A stretch of 64,000 nt of DNA from NCBI GenBank assembly GCA_030695565.1, contig JAUYRZ010000027.1:62001-126000 (forward strand). The letters run 5' to 3'. Made by a program: the position numbers and the translations under genes. Within the stretch, counting starts at the first letter, position 1. Each line of letters opens with the position of its first letter. Shown here piece by piece: positions 9,426 through 18,215 of the stretch. The DNA comes from Archangium sp. (GTDB taxonomy: Bacteria > Myxococcota > Myxococcia > Myxococcales > Myxococcaceae). The notes beneath the pieces are model-generated. The model searched no databases. It had not been told where the DNA came from and was given only the letters and a program-made list of their open reading frames with translations.

Positions 9426-9470
9426 GGCCCCTCACCCCGACCCTCTCCCCGCTTCGCAGGGCGAGGGAGA
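9426..9470. repeat. Dispersed palindromic repeat, family A copy 1
   Basis: An imperfect inverted repeat with a CCCTCACCCCGACCCTCTCC arm, then a short variable loop and a GGGCGAGGGAGA arm. It lies between the divergent GIN-domain gene and ftsX. The same module is found at 21533, 21623, 26978, 48897 and 56086. It could act as a hairpin in mRNA or as a REP/MITE-like element. Confidence 0.75.
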
Positions 9471-9497
9471 CAGAAGTAGGACAGACTGCGCCCCGAC

Positions 9498-10397
9498 GTG
9501 AGCACCAGCGCCCGGGTTGCCTATTTCGTCCGCACCGCCATCGGCAGCATGGTCCGCTCGCCGTTCGTCCACGTGATCGCCGTGGCCGCGCTCGGTCTTT
9601 CGCTCGTCGGCTTCGGCATGGCCCGGATTGCGTCATCGCAGCTCGACGCACTCCTTGCGTCACTGGGTGGCGAGGTCGAGTTCACCGTCTATCTGGCCAC
9701 CGACGCGCCTCCAGCGCAGGTCGACGAGCTCGAGAGGGCGCTCACCAACCGCACCGGGGGCACGCTCGCCCGCATCTCGCCCGCCACCGCGCTGGGCCGG
9801 CTCGCCGCCCAGTTGGGAGAACAGGGCAAGGCGCTCACCGAGCTCGGCGACAACCCGCTGCCCTGGAGCCTCGAGCTCAAGCTGCCCCCGAACTCCCGCG
9901 AACCCGCAGCCCTCAAGCAGCTCGCCGAGAAGACGCGCGCGTTGCCCTTCGTCAGCGGCGTCGACTACGGCGAAGAAGCGCTCGAACGCCTCGGCGTCAT
10001 CTCGCGCGCCATGCGCTTGGCCGGGTTGGTCGCCTTCGTGCTCGTGTTCCTCACCACGGTGATCGTGGTCTCCGCCACGCTGCAGCTGGCGATCTTCGCG
10101 CGGCGCGAAGAGATCGAAATTCAAAAGCTCGTCGGTGGCACCGACCGCTTCGTGCGCATGCCCTTCCTCATCGAAGGCGCCCTGCAGGGCATCTTCGCCG
10201 GGCTCTTCGCGCTGGCCGCGGTCTTCGCGCTGGTGCGCTGGGTCGAACGCGAAGGCGGTGACCTGGTCGGCTTTCTCATGCTCGACGGCCGCTTCGTGGT
10301 GGCCTGGGGCCGGCTCGCGCTGGAGCAACTGGGCCTGGGCATCGCGCTCGGCCTCTCCGGCAGCTTCATCGCCGTGCGGAGGTTTCTGCGCGTATGA
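9498..10397 (+). CDS. ftsX: Cell division protein FtsX (ABC permease subunit)
   Basis: 299 residues, normal for FtsX. One N-terminal membrane helix (about 25-45) is followed by an extracytoplasmic domain (about 55-165) and three C-terminal helices. The conserved GVDYGEEALERL and the IFARREEIEIQKLVGGTDRF segment before the third helix identify the family. FtsX sits in the membrane with FtsE and recruits EnvC or other hydrolase activators through its periplasmic loop. The start is GTG (GTGAGCACC). It overlaps the EnvC-like gene by four bases, so FtsX and its presumed partner are co-translated. Confidence 0.93.
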   Translation: MSTSARVAYFVRTAIGSMVRSPFVHVIAVAALGLSLVGFGMARIASSQLDALLASLGGEVEFTVYLATDAPPAQVDELERALTNRTGGTLARISPATALGRLAAQLGEQGKALTELGDNPLPWSLELKLPPNSREPAALKQLAEKTRALPFVSGVDYGEEALERLGVISRAMRLAGLVAFVLVFLTTVIVVSATLQLAIFARREEIEIQKLVGGTDRFVRMPFLIEGALQGIFAGLFALAAVFALVRWVEREGGDLVGFLMLDGRFVVAWGRLALEQLGLGIALGLSGSFIAVRRFLRV

Positions 10398-11494
10398 CCG
10401 CCCTGCTGCTCGCCTTGCTGCTGCACGCCGGCAGCGACGTGGAAGAAGAGCACCAGCAGCTCGAGGCGCGCCTGGCGGCCGAGAAGGCAGCCTTCGACGC
10501 CATCGGTGGAGAGAAGAAGGATCTGCTCAGCCTGCTCGACACGCTCGAGCGGCTCGCGCGTGAATCGTCGCAACGTTCGGTGGCCCTCGAACGCAACGTC
10601 GCGCGGGTGACGAAGCAGGTCAGCGAAGCGCGCAAAGAAGCCGAGGTGGTGCAGGCCGAGTTGCTCGCACAGCAACGCCGCATCGCGCCCAGGCTGGTGA
10701 CGCTCTACCGGCTGCAGAAGCAAGACTCGCTGGGCGTGCTGCTCTCAGCGGGTGACTTCGCCACGTTGATCAAACGGCAGCGCGCCTACCAGACGCTGGT
10801 CTCCAGTGACGTGCGTGAGCTGCAAGAGCTCGCGGTGTTTTCTTCGTGGCAACGGCGCCAGGCACGGCGGCTGGAGCGGTTGGAAGCGACCGGCCAACGC
10901 TACCTGCGCGCGCTGCGAGCGGAGCAAGCCGTCAGCCAGGTGCGGCTGGCCCGCTTCAAGGATCTGCTCGCCAGCGTCAGCGCCGAACAGAACCGCATGA
11001 GCCGCCTCATCGCCGAGCTGGAGCAGACCGAGAAGGAGCTCGCCGGCATGGTGAGCGACATGCAGAGCACGGTGGGCAGCTCAGCCTTCCGCGCACGCAA
11101 AGGCCTGCTGCCGTACCCGACCGACGGCCTCGTCGAGGTGGGCTTCGGCAAGGTGGTCAACCCGCGCTTCAACACGGTGACCGTGCAGAAGGGCATCGAC
11201 ATCCGCGCGGCCGAAGGCGCCGAGGTGCGCACCATCGGCACCGGCTCCGTGGTGTTCTCGGGGTGGCTCAAGGGCTACGGCAACCTGGTGATCGTCGATC
11301 ACGGGGCGAACTTTCACTCGTTGTACGCGCACCTCTCGAACAGCCAGGTCGACGTGGGCAACGAAGTGGAAGAAGGGGAGACCATCGGCCAGGTGGGCGA
11401 TACCGGCAGCCTCAAAGGCAGCTATCTCTACTTCGAGATCCGCAAGAGCGGGCAGGCGGTCGACCCTCTGCCCTGGCTCAAGCCAGAAGAGTAG
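10394..11494 (+). CDS. EnvC-like murein hydrolase activator with degenerate LytM domain
   Basis: 366 residues. After an N-terminal hydrophobic stretch comes a long coiled coil (about 20-225), then an M23/LytM domain (about 245-362). The catalytic zinc site is not intact: the HxGxD motif reads QKGIDI and HLHFE reads YLYFE, so two metal-ligand histidines are replaced, while YAHLS and the fold are kept. This matches EnvC/NlpD-type activators, which stimulate amidases rather than cleave murein. The four-base ATGA overlap with ftsX supports an FtsEX-EnvC pathway at the division site. Confidence 0.9.
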   Translation: MTALLLALLLHAGSDVEEEHQQLEARLAAEKAAFDAIGGEKKDLLSLLDTLERLARESSQRSVALERNVARVTKQVSEARKEAEVVQAELLAQQRRIAPRLVTLYRLQKQDSLGVLLSAGDFATLIKRQRAYQTLVSSDVRELQELAVFSSWQRRQARRLERLEATGQRYLRALRAEQAVSQVRLARFKDLLASVSAEQNRMSRLIAELEQTEKELAGMVSDMQSTVGSSAFRARKGLLPYPTDGLVEVGFGKVVNPRFNTVTVQKGIDIRAAEGAEVRTIGTGSVVFSGWLKGYGNLVIVDHGANFHSLYAHLSNSQVDVGNEVEEGETIGQVGDTGSLKGSYLYFEIRKSGQAVDPLPWLKPEE

Positions 11495-11506
11495 AAGGAG
11501 CCCTCA

Positions 11507-12376
11507 ATGGAATGGTTGTCGCTCGCCAATCGGGTCATTCGCCGCACCCTCATCGCCAGCGGGGTCTCGAGCGAAGTCATTCGGCTGCGCGGCACCGACG
11601 TGCACTTCTACCGGGCAGAAGGTTCCGGCCGAGGCCCTCCGTTGATGCTGGTGCATGGCCTGGGCAGCTCGGCCAACGCGTTCTTCCGCACGCTGGCGCC
11701 GCTCGCGAAGAGCTTCAGCTCGGTGTTTGCGGTCGATCTCCCCGGCAACGGCTTTTCGCCGCTTCCCGGTGCGGGGCCGATGCCGGTGCGCGAGCAGGTC
11801 GACCTGCTGCTCGAGTTTCGTCATCGCGTGATTGGCCAGCCGGTCTTCCTGCTCGGCAATTCATTGGGCGGCGGCATGGCGCTCAACATGGCCTTCGAAC
11901 AGCCTGATGCCTTACGTGCACTGGGCCTCGTTTCACCCGCGGGCGCGCAGATCACCGAAGCGCGTTTCCAACAACTGGTCGAGAGCTTCCAGGTGCAAGA
12001 CGCGAAGGGCGCGCGCGTGCTGGCTCGCAAACTCTTCGTGAAGCCGCCCCTCTCGCTGCTGCTCTTCGCCGACGAGCTGCGGAAGATGATGAGCAGCGAC
12101 ACGGTCAAGAGCATCGTGGCCGCGATCTCCACCGCGGATCTCGTGCAGGGCGCGCAGCTGCGTGCGCTGCCGATGCCCACGCTCCTGATCTGGGGACAGA
12201 GCGAGAAGCTGCTGCCCTACGAAGGTCTCGACTTCTTTCGCACGCACCTGCCCGCACACGCCGAGATCCATGAAGTGAAGGGGTTCGGGCACATGCCGCA
12301 GATGGAGCACCCGCGGGCGTTCGTGGAGCGGGTCCAAAAATTCGCGGTGAGCCGCGGCCTGGTCCAGGCTGCTTGA
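11507..12376 (+). CDS. Alpha/beta hydrolase
   Basis: 289 residues. The fold is recognised from the oxyanion segment VHGLGSSANAFF (about 46-57), the nucleophile elbow GNSLGGG (Ser about 122), a WGQSEKL acid-strand region and the C-terminal catalytic His in GFGHMPQMEHP. The substrate is unknown; esterases, lipases and C-C hydrolases share this pattern. It has an aaggag ribosome site and lies 12 bases after the EnvC-like gene, so it probably belongs to the same transcript as ftsX. Confidence 0.88.
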   Translation: MEWLSLANRVIRRTLIASGVSSEVIRLRGTDVHFYRAEGSGRGPPLMLVHGLGSSANAFFRTLAPLAKSFSSVFAVDLPGNGFSPLPGAGPMPVREQVDLLLEFRHRVIGQPVFLLGNSLGGGMALNMAFEQPDALRALGLVSPAGAQITEARFQQLVESFQVQDAKGARVLARKLFVKPPLSLLLFADELRKMMSSDTVKSIVAAISTADLVQGAQLRALPMPTLLIWGQSEKLLPYEGLDFFRTHLPAHAEIHEVKGFGHMPQMEHPRAFVERVQKFAVSRGLVQAA

Positions 12377-12412
12377 CGCCTCACGCCGTTTGACGCGAAA
12401 AGGCGGACCCTC

Positions 12413-13525
12413 ATGGCTCGTGCGCTGCTCCTCTCGCTGCTGCTCGCCGCGCCTGTGTGGGCTGACGCTGGCATTGAGCTCGTCGTCGACGCAGGGACCG
12501 TGCTCGCAGAAGCCGCGCCCGCGCCTGTCGAAGATGCCGTCGATGACGACGATGACGCGGCCGACGAAGAGGGTGAAGCCGAAGTCGAGGCCACCATCGC
12601 CGAGGCGCTGGCCGACGCGGGCCTCCGGTACACCTCCGAGCTGACCGACGACGAGCTGACCAAACGCTGGATCGAAGCGCCCGAGTCACTGGGCACCATC
12701 AGCGTGGGCGTCACCGAAGCGGGGCGGCTGGTCAACGGCGTCTCCTTGCCGCCCGGCGACGCCTGGCAGGTGATCGACGCGAACAACGCGTACGGCACGC
12801 AGGAGACCATCGACTTCCTCATCGCCGCGGCCACCGCGGTCAAAGAGCAATACGCCGACGCCGCGCCCCTGCGCATCAACCACATCGGCAAGAAGGTGGG
12901 CGGCTACCTGCGCCCGCACCAGAGCCACCAGGCCGGTCGCGACGTGGACCTGGGCTTCTACTACCCGCGCAATGAAGACCCGGGCCACTTGTCGAAGAAG
13001 CGCGAGCTGGCGATGGATCTGTCGCTCAACTGGGCGCTGCTCAAGGCGTTGGTGAGCAACGCCGACATCGAGTTCGTGCTGGTCGACAAACGCATTCAGG
13101 CGCGGCTCTACGCCTTTGCGTTGGATCAGGGCGAAGACAAGGCCTGGCTCGACAAGCTCTTTCACAACGGCGCCGCTTCCCTGGTGAAGCATGCGCGCAG
13201 GCATCGTGATCATTTCCACGTGCGCTTCTTCTCTGCGCGCAGCCAGGAGCTCGGGCGCCGCATTCTCCCGTTGCTGGCCAGGCAGCCCGAACAGAACGTG
13301 CTGATCTACCGGGTGAAGAAGGGCGACACGCTGGGCGGTCTGGCCAGCCGCTACAACAGCGGCGTGAAGCTGATCCAGAAGGCCAACGGGCTCACTTCGA
13401 CGGCCTTGCGGGTGGGGCGGACCTTGAACATTCCACTGCGGGGTCCCTGTACCAACTGCCCCGTGCCCCCTCCGCTCGTGATTCCCGACCGCTGCCTGCC
13501 CCCGTCTCTGCCTCCCAAGTCCTGA
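12413..13525 (+). CDS. MepA-family (M74) murein endopeptidase with LysM domain
   Basis: 370 residues: signal peptide (about 1-18), acidic low-complexity region (about 40-62, DDDDDAADEE), a penicillin-insensitive endopeptidase domain (about 85-290) and a LysM domain (YRVKKGDTLGGLASRYN, about 300-345) that binds peptidoglycan glycan. The zinc-ligand motifs of the M74/LAS group are visible: SHQAGRDVDLGFYYP and RHRDHFHVRF. It should cleave D-alanyl-meso-DAP cross-links in the periplasm. The acidic region before the catalytic domain is unusual. It fits the FtsX-EnvC wall-remodelling neighbourhood. Confidence 0.9.
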   Translation: MARALLLSLLLAAPVWADAGIELVVDAGTVLAEAAPAPVEDAVDDDDDAADEEGEAEVEATIAEALADAGLRYTSELTDDELTKRWIEAPESLGTISVGVTEAGRLVNGVSLPPGDAWQVIDANNAYGTQETIDFLIAAATAVKEQYADAAPLRINHIGKKVGGYLRPHQSHQAGRDVDLGFYYPRNEDPGHLSKKRELAMDLSLNWALLKALVSNADIEFVLVDKRIQARLYAFALDQGEDKAWLDKLFHNGAASLVKHARRHRDHFHVRFFSARSQELGRRILPLLARQPEQNVLIYRVKKGDTLGGLASRYNSGVKLIQKANGLTSTALRVGRTLNIPLRGPCTNCPVPPPLVIPDRCLPPSLPPKS

Positions 13526-13611
13526 AGATTGGGGGTTTGCCTACACGGGCAGACATCGGGTGACGCGTGTGCCGTGCGCCGAGGGGCAGGTGCCTCTTAG
13601 GATGAAGAATC

Positions 13612-14949
13612 ATGCGCCTGGCTGGTGTGACCTCCGTCCTCGTCGTCGTCATCGGCTCGGTCGCTCTGGCAGGCGCCCCTCCACCACAACCCGGCAGCCG
13701 CACAGAGGCGACGTATCGCCAGCTCGAGCTGTTCGCGCGGGTGCTCTCGTACGTGCAGAACAACTACGTCGAGGCGGTCGACGAGCAGCAGCTCATGCAC
13801 GGCGCCATCAAGGGCATGCTCGAGACGCTCGACCCGCACACGCAGTTCATGCCGCCCGACATCTTCAAGGAGATGAAGATCGACACCTCGGGCGAGTTCG
13901 GTGGCCTGGGCATCGAGATCGCCAAGAAGAACGACAACATCGTGGTGGTCGCGCCCATCGACGACACCCCCGCTCAACGCGCCGGCATCCGCTCGGGCGA
14001 CCAGGTGATGAAGATCGACGACGAGTCCACCCGCAACATGGAGCTGGCGCGCGCGATTCAGAAGATGCGCGGCCCCGCGGGCAAGAAGGTGCTGCTCACC
14101 ATCATGCGCGAGGGCTTCAACGCGCCGCGTGAGTTCGCGATCATTCGAGATCACATTCGCATCGCGTCGGTCGAGGGCGCGCTCGTCGGCGGCATCGGCC
14201 ACATCAAGGTGAAGAACTTTCAGGAGCGCACCGATGCCTCGCTCTTCAAGGAGCTGGAGCGCCTGCGGGGCCTCAACGGCGGCAAGGAGCTGCGCGGCCT
14301 GGTGCTCGACCTGCGCAACAACCCCGGCGGGTTGCTCGATCAGGCCGTCGCCATCAGCGATCGGTTTCTCAACGGCGGGCTGGTCATCGTCTCCACCCGC
14401 GGCCGTTCATCGGCGCAGGTGACGGAGGAGCGGGCCAAAGATCGCGACACCGAGAAGGGCTACCCGATGGTGGTGCTGGTGAACACAGGCAGCGCTTCGG
14501 CCTCGGAGATCGTCGCCGGCGCCCTGCAGGATCACCGGCGCGCGGTGGTGATGGGCACGCCGACGTTCGGCAAGGGCAGCGTGCAGACGGTCATCGAGAT
14601 GGAAGACGGCTCGGGCCTCAAGCTCACCATCGCGCGGTACTTCACGCCCTCGGGCAAGAGCATCCAGGAGAAGGGCATTCTTCCCGACTTCGTGGTGCCG
14701 GAGGCCGAAGGCGGTCAGCTCACCAAGGCCGACCAGCTGCGTGAGAAAGACCTGAAGCGTCACTTCAAGGGCGAGAGCGAAGGGCCCGACTTCTCGGCGC
14801 TGAAGATCTCGCTGCCCGACAACCTCAAGCCGTGGGAGGTGAGCGACAAGCTGCCCGACTACCAGCTGAAGATCGCGCTCTCGTACCTGAACAGCCTCAA
14901 TGGCACCGGTGAAGGCCGGTCGACCGCCCGGGCACCGAAGGACCGCTGA
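13612..14949 (+). CDS. S41 C-terminal processing peptidase (CtpA type)
   Basis: 445 residues. Signal peptide, short N-terminal helical region, PDZ domain (about 80-175, with GLGIEIAKKND and the AGIRSGDQVMKIDD loop) and tail-specific protease domain. The catalytic Ser lies in NTGSASASEIVAG (about 297) and the general-base Lys in FGKGSVQT (about 323), both intact. Such exported enzymes trim periplasmic or envelope proteins and often control peptidoglycan hydrolases, which fits the neighbours. An AGGATGA sequence precedes the ATG. Confidence 0.95.
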   Translation: MRLAGVTSVLVVVIGSVALAGAPPPQPGSRTEATYRQLELFARVLSYVQNNYVEAVDEQQLMHGAIKGMLETLDPHTQFMPPDIFKEMKIDTSGEFGGLGIEIAKKNDNIVVVAPIDDTPAQRAGIRSGDQVMKIDDESTRNMELARAIQKMRGPAGKKVLLTIMREGFNAPREFAIIRDHIRIASVEGALVGGIGHIKVKNFQERTDASLFKELERLRGLNGGKELRGLVLDLRNNPGGLLDQAVAISDRFLNGGLVIVSTRGRSSAQVTEERAKDRDTEKGYPMVVLVNTGSASASEIVAGALQDHRRAVVMGTPTFGKGSVQTVIEMEDGSGLKLTIARYFTPSGKSIQEKGILPDFVVPEAEGGQLTKADQLREKDLKRHFKGESEGPDFSALKISLPDNLKPWEVSDKLPDYQLKIALSYLNSLNGTGEGRSTARAPKDR

Positions 14950-14983
14950 CATTCGGCGGGCGCCCGCTAAGGTGCGCCGCTCA

Positions 14984-15886
14984 GTGGCCGGAAATACCAA
15001 ACAGATCTTTCAGTCGCTCGCCGTCAACGTGTGCATCGCCCTCGCCAAGGGCGTCGCCGCCGTCTTCACCGGCTCGGGCGCCATGCTGGCAGAGACCCTT
15101 CACTCAGCGGCTGACTGCAGCAACCAGCTGCTGCTGCTCCTCGGGGTCAAACAATCGGCGAAGGCGCCCGATCAAACGCACCCGCTGGGCTACGGCCGCG
15201 ACCTCTACTTCTGGAGCTTCGTGGTCGCCCTGTTGTTGTTCTCGGGCGGCGGGGTGTTCAGCATCTATGAGGGGCTGCACAAGCTCTTCACGCCCGAGCC
15301 CGTCGACCACGTGCCGATGGCCCTGGGCATCCTGGTGTTCTCCATGCTGCTCGAGGGCTGGGCGACCTGGGGCAACCTGAAGGAGATGAAGAAGCGGCGC
15401 GGTTCGCTCTCGCTCATTCAGTATCTGAAGCGCACCAAAGACTCAGACCTCATCATTCTCTTCGGGGAAAACTCGGCCGCCGTGCTGGGCCTGACCATCG
15501 CGATCGTCTCGCTGGTGCTGGCGTGGATCACCGGCAACGGGGTGTTCGACTCGATCGGCTCGATGTTGATCGGCGTGGTGTTGATCGCCGTAGCCGTGTT
15601 CCTGGCCACCGAGGTCAAGTCGTTGCTCATCGGCGAGGCGGCTGACGAGCACATCAGCGAAGCGGTGAAGGCGACCGTGCCGGATCATCCGAACATCGAA
15701 GCGGTGCTGCGGTTGATCACCGTGCAGCAGGGCCCCGGCGAGGTGCTGGTGGCCATGAAGGTGCGGGTGAAGGCGAACCTGACCACCAAGGAAGTGGTCG
15801 ACTCGATCAACAGCTTCGAGCAGGCGGTGCACAACCGCGCTCCGGAGATCCGCTGGTGCTTCGTCGAGCCCGATCACGAGGCGTGA
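14984..15886 (+). CDS. Cation diffusion facilitator (CDF) transporter
   Basis: About 300 residues with six probable membrane helices, usual for CDF metal/H+ antiporters. The metal-site helix reads HSAADCSNQ (HxxxD) and the cognate helix GENSAAVLG; a HPLGYGRD loop and a C-terminal cytoplasmic domain (about 215-300) complete the family. The chosen start is GTG at 14984 with AAGG about 12 bases upstream. A GTG at 14972 is possible, and an earlier reading frame overlaps ctpA but gives a basic, non-conserved extension. Likely substrate is Zn2+ or another divalent metal; which one cannot be read from sequence. Confidence 0.88.
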   Translation: MAGNTKQIFQSLAVNVCIALAKGVAAVFTGSGAMLAETLHSAADCSNQLLLLLGVKQSAKAPDQTHPLGYGRDLYFWSFVVALLLFSGGGVFSIYEGLHKLFTPEPVDHVPMALGILVFSMLLEGWATWGNLKEMKKRRGSLSLIQYLKRTKDSDLIILFGENSAAVLGLTIAIVSLVLAWITGNGVFDSIGSMLIGVVLIAVAVFLATEVKSLLIGEAADEHISEAVKATVPDHPNIEAVLRLITVQQGPGEVLVAMKVRVKANLTTKEVVDSINSFEQAVHNRAPEIRWCFVEPDHEA

Positions 15887-15970
15887 CCATTCGGTTACCT
15901 GTCGCCCGCGTGTTCCGCTCGTGCGGTGAGCAGTCCGTAACTGTGGCGCTGGGCCCCCGGGTGAGCGACC

Positions 15971-17998
15971 ATGCGCGCCATGCGACCGTCGAGCAGGCCC
16001 GCTTCCCTGGCCCTCCAGTGCTTCATCGCATTGCTGGTGGTGGCGCTGGTGCGCTCGCCCCCCGCCCAGGCTTCTGCACCTGAGTTCCTCACCCAGCTGA
16101 CGCTCTCCGCGAGCGGCCCGCGCATCGCCGTGGTGGTCGTCTCGCAGGACCTGCGTGCTTCGCAGCAGCAAGGCGCGCTGGAAAGCGCCGCCGAGGCCGC
16201 GCTCGATCGCGCCGCCCGGTTCACCGTCCTTCCCGTGCACGACGCGTTCAACCCCAACGCGGCAAAGAAGCAGGAAACGAAGCTCGAAGAGGCGCGCGAG
16301 AAGATGAAGACGGGCAAGCAGGCGCTCGACGATCTGGACAACGTCAAGGCGACCGAGGCCTTCACTCAGGCTGTCGAAGCGCTGCAGACCACCGACCTCT
16401 CCCGCAACTTCCCCGCGCTGCTCGAGGCGTGGACGATGAAGGCCGCAGGTCACGCCACGGGTGGTGAGAACGGCCCCGCCAAGAAAGACATCGAGTCGGT
16501 CGTCGCGCTCTCTCCCAAGGCGGAGTTCACGCCCACCTTCTTCACCCCCGACCTCATCAAGTTCGCCGAAGCGCAGCGCAAGTTCGCCGCGAACGCGAAG
16601 GGTGAGCTGCTGGTGCGCACCGAGCCTCCCGGGGCGCGGGTGTGGGTCGATGGCCTGTATCGCGGCGTGAGCCCGGTCACGGTGGCCGGCCTGACGGGCG
16701 CCAAACACTTCATCGCCGCCTCCGAAGGGGGCTACGCGCTGGGGCAGAGCCAGGCGGGGCCGGGCGAAGAGGTCATCTCGCTGGCCGCGGCAGAGCTGGG
16801 GCCCGGTTGGAAGAAGGCCATCAGCGACATCAAGAAAGATCCCGAAGGCTCCACCCGCGACAGCGCGGCGCAGGCGCTGGGCAAGGCCGCGCAGCTGGAG
16901 CAGGTGTTGTTGGTGGTTTCGCGCAAGAGCCTCGCGGGCGAGCAGCTCGAGCTCATTGGCATCCGCCTCGAGGTCAGAGATGGCCACAACGCCTCGTTCC
17001 GCACCGCCACCGTCAACCCCGGCGACCCCGAGCAGCTCGCGTCGTTCTTCGATGCGCTCACCGGCAAAGACGCCAAGCGCGATGGCCGTGATGCGGTGCA
17101 CCACTTCAAGGGGGGGAGCGGCTCGTCGGTGAAGACCGTGGCCGGTATCTCGCTGCTGGGCGCCGGCGCCGCCGCGATCATCGTGGGCGGGGTGTTCGGC
17201 ATCATGGCCAACGGCAAGGCCAACGACTTCCGCGCGACGCCTCAGACCCAGACGTTCAACTCGGCCAACTTCAAGCGTGACGGCCAGACCTACGCGGCGG
17301 TGGCCGACGTCTCGTACATCATCGGCATCCTGGCGGCGGGGACGGGCGGGGTGTTGCTGCTGACGGACAAGTTGGGGAGCGCCGAGGCTGATGACACGTC
17401 TGGCCCCGGCAAGAAGAAGGACAGCACCGACGACCTCAAACGTCGCGAGCTCGATCGCAAGGCGGCCGAAGATCGCCGTGCCGCGGAAGAGCGCGCCAAA
17501 GACGACGAGCGCCGCCGTGACGAAGACCGCAAGCGCGAAGAAGAGCGCAAGAAGGACAACGACTCGAAGGCCGTCGACGACAAGCGCCGCGCCGAGGAAG
17601 AAGAAGCCGCGCGCAAGGAAGAGGCGAAGAAGAAGGAAGACGACGAGCGCAGCAACAAGAAGCTCAGCAAGAAAGAGCGCGAGGCCCTCGAGCGGAAGCA
17701 GCGTGAAGAGGAGAAGCAGGCCGCCGCGGAAGAGAAGAAGCGCCTCGAAGAAGAGGAGCGCGCGAAGAAGACGGAGGAGAAGAAGAACTCCGGCAAGCTC
17801 AGCAAGAAGCAGCAGAAGGAAGAAGACGAGCGCAAGAAGAAGGAAGAAGAAGAAGCGAAGGCCAAGGCCGAACAAGAGGCCCGTCTGAAGGCCGAAGCCG
17901 ATGCGAAAAAGAAGAAGGAAGACGAAGAGCGCAAGAAGCGGGAAGAGGCCGAGAAGAAGAAGAAGGCCGAAGACCACGACGACTTGCGGAACTACTGA
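15971..17998 (+). CDS. PEGA-domain membrane protein with long charged helical tail
   Basis: 675 residues. A signal/anchor (about 15-28) is followed by a helical region with TPR-like character (about 95-165). A PEGA domain lies at about 211-245 (EPPGARVWVDGLYRGVSPV). Two hydrophobic segments lie at about 390-412 and 443-465. From about 480 to 670 nearly every residue is Lys, Glu, Arg, Asp or Ala, predicting a single alpha-helix or coiled coil up to about 28 nm long. PEGA domains are linked to surface proteins, but the function here is unknown. If the two hydrophobic segments span the membrane, the tail shares the N-domain's side. The first ATG is used; a second is three codons on. Confidence 0.85.
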   Translation: MRAMRPSSRPASLALQCFIALLVVALVRSPPAQASAPEFLTQLTLSASGPRIAVVVVSQDLRASQQQGALESAAEAALDRAARFTVLPVHDAFNPNAAKKQETKLEEAREKMKTGKQALDDLDNVKATEAFTQAVEALQTTDLSRNFPALLEAWTMKAAGHATGGENGPAKKDIESVVALSPKAEFTPTFFTPDLIKFAEAQRKFAANAKGELLVRTEPPGARVWVDGLYRGVSPVTVAGLTGAKHFIAASEGGYALGQSQAGPGEEVISLAAAELGPGWKKAISDIKKDPEGSTRDSAAQALGKAAQLEQVLLVVSRKSLAGEQLELIGIRLEVRDGHNASFRTATVNPGDPEQLASFFDALTGKDAKRDGRDAVHHFKGGSGSSVKTVAGISLLGAGAAAIIVGGVFGIMANGKANDFRATPQTQTFNSANFKRDGQTYAAVADVSYIIGILAAGTGGVLLLTDKLGSAEADDTSGPGKKKDSTDDLKRRELDRKAAEDRRAAEERAKDDERRRDEDRKREEERKKDNDSKAVDDKRRAEEEEAARKEEAKKKEDDERSNKKLSKKEREALERKQREEEKQAAAEEKKRLEEEERAKKTEEKKNSGKLSKKQQKEEDERKKKEEEEAKAKAEQEARLKAEADAKKKKEDEERKKREEAEKKKKAEDHDDLRNY

Positions 17999-18072
17999 GG
18001 CTGGTTCTCTGGTCGCTCCGCCTCGGCGCATCTTCCGCTTCGCTTCAGCTGCGCTCGCCCAGCCTTCCGCTG

Positions 18073-18099
18073 GACCGGCTCGCTCCGGTCAATAATTCG
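18073..18099 (+). terminator. Possible intrinsic terminator after the PEGA-protein gene
   Basis: A perfect GACCGG/CCGGTC stem with a six-base loop is followed by AATAATTCG rather than a run of T. It lies about 75 bases past the stop codon. A weak but plausible terminator. Confidence 0.35.
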
Positions 18100-18106
18100 A
18101 CAGCCT

Positions 18107-18134
18107 GTGACAGACCTGTAGCGTCCCGTATTGC
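18107..18134 (+). promoter_or_regulatory. Candidate sigma-70 type promoter for ddl
   Basis: GTGACA and TATTGC are separated by 16 bases, about 80 bases upstream of the ddl ATG. Both boxes depart from consensus, so this is only a candidate, but it is the best match in the 217-base gap. Confidence 0.3.
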
Positions 18135-18215
18135 CGGGCTTTTCAGCTTCGGCACGGGGCCTGCTTTTCATGGTTCCCGAGGCGCAACACCGCGGCTCAA
18201 GGGACACAGGGAAAC

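Noticed and set aside
14900-14983. Earlier start for the CDF transporter overlapping ctpA
   Set aside because: It would add a basic, non-hydrophobic extension; GTG at 14984 with AAGG is closer to the family start.
17290-17934. Serine-rich minus-strand frame
   Set aside because: Produced by the complement of the AAG/GAA codons of the charged tail; no start or function.
15443-18031. Long open frame on the minus strand, 862 codons
   Set aside because: It is antisense of the CDF and PEGA genes; its Leu/Phe-rich part is the mirror of the charged Lys/Glu tail.
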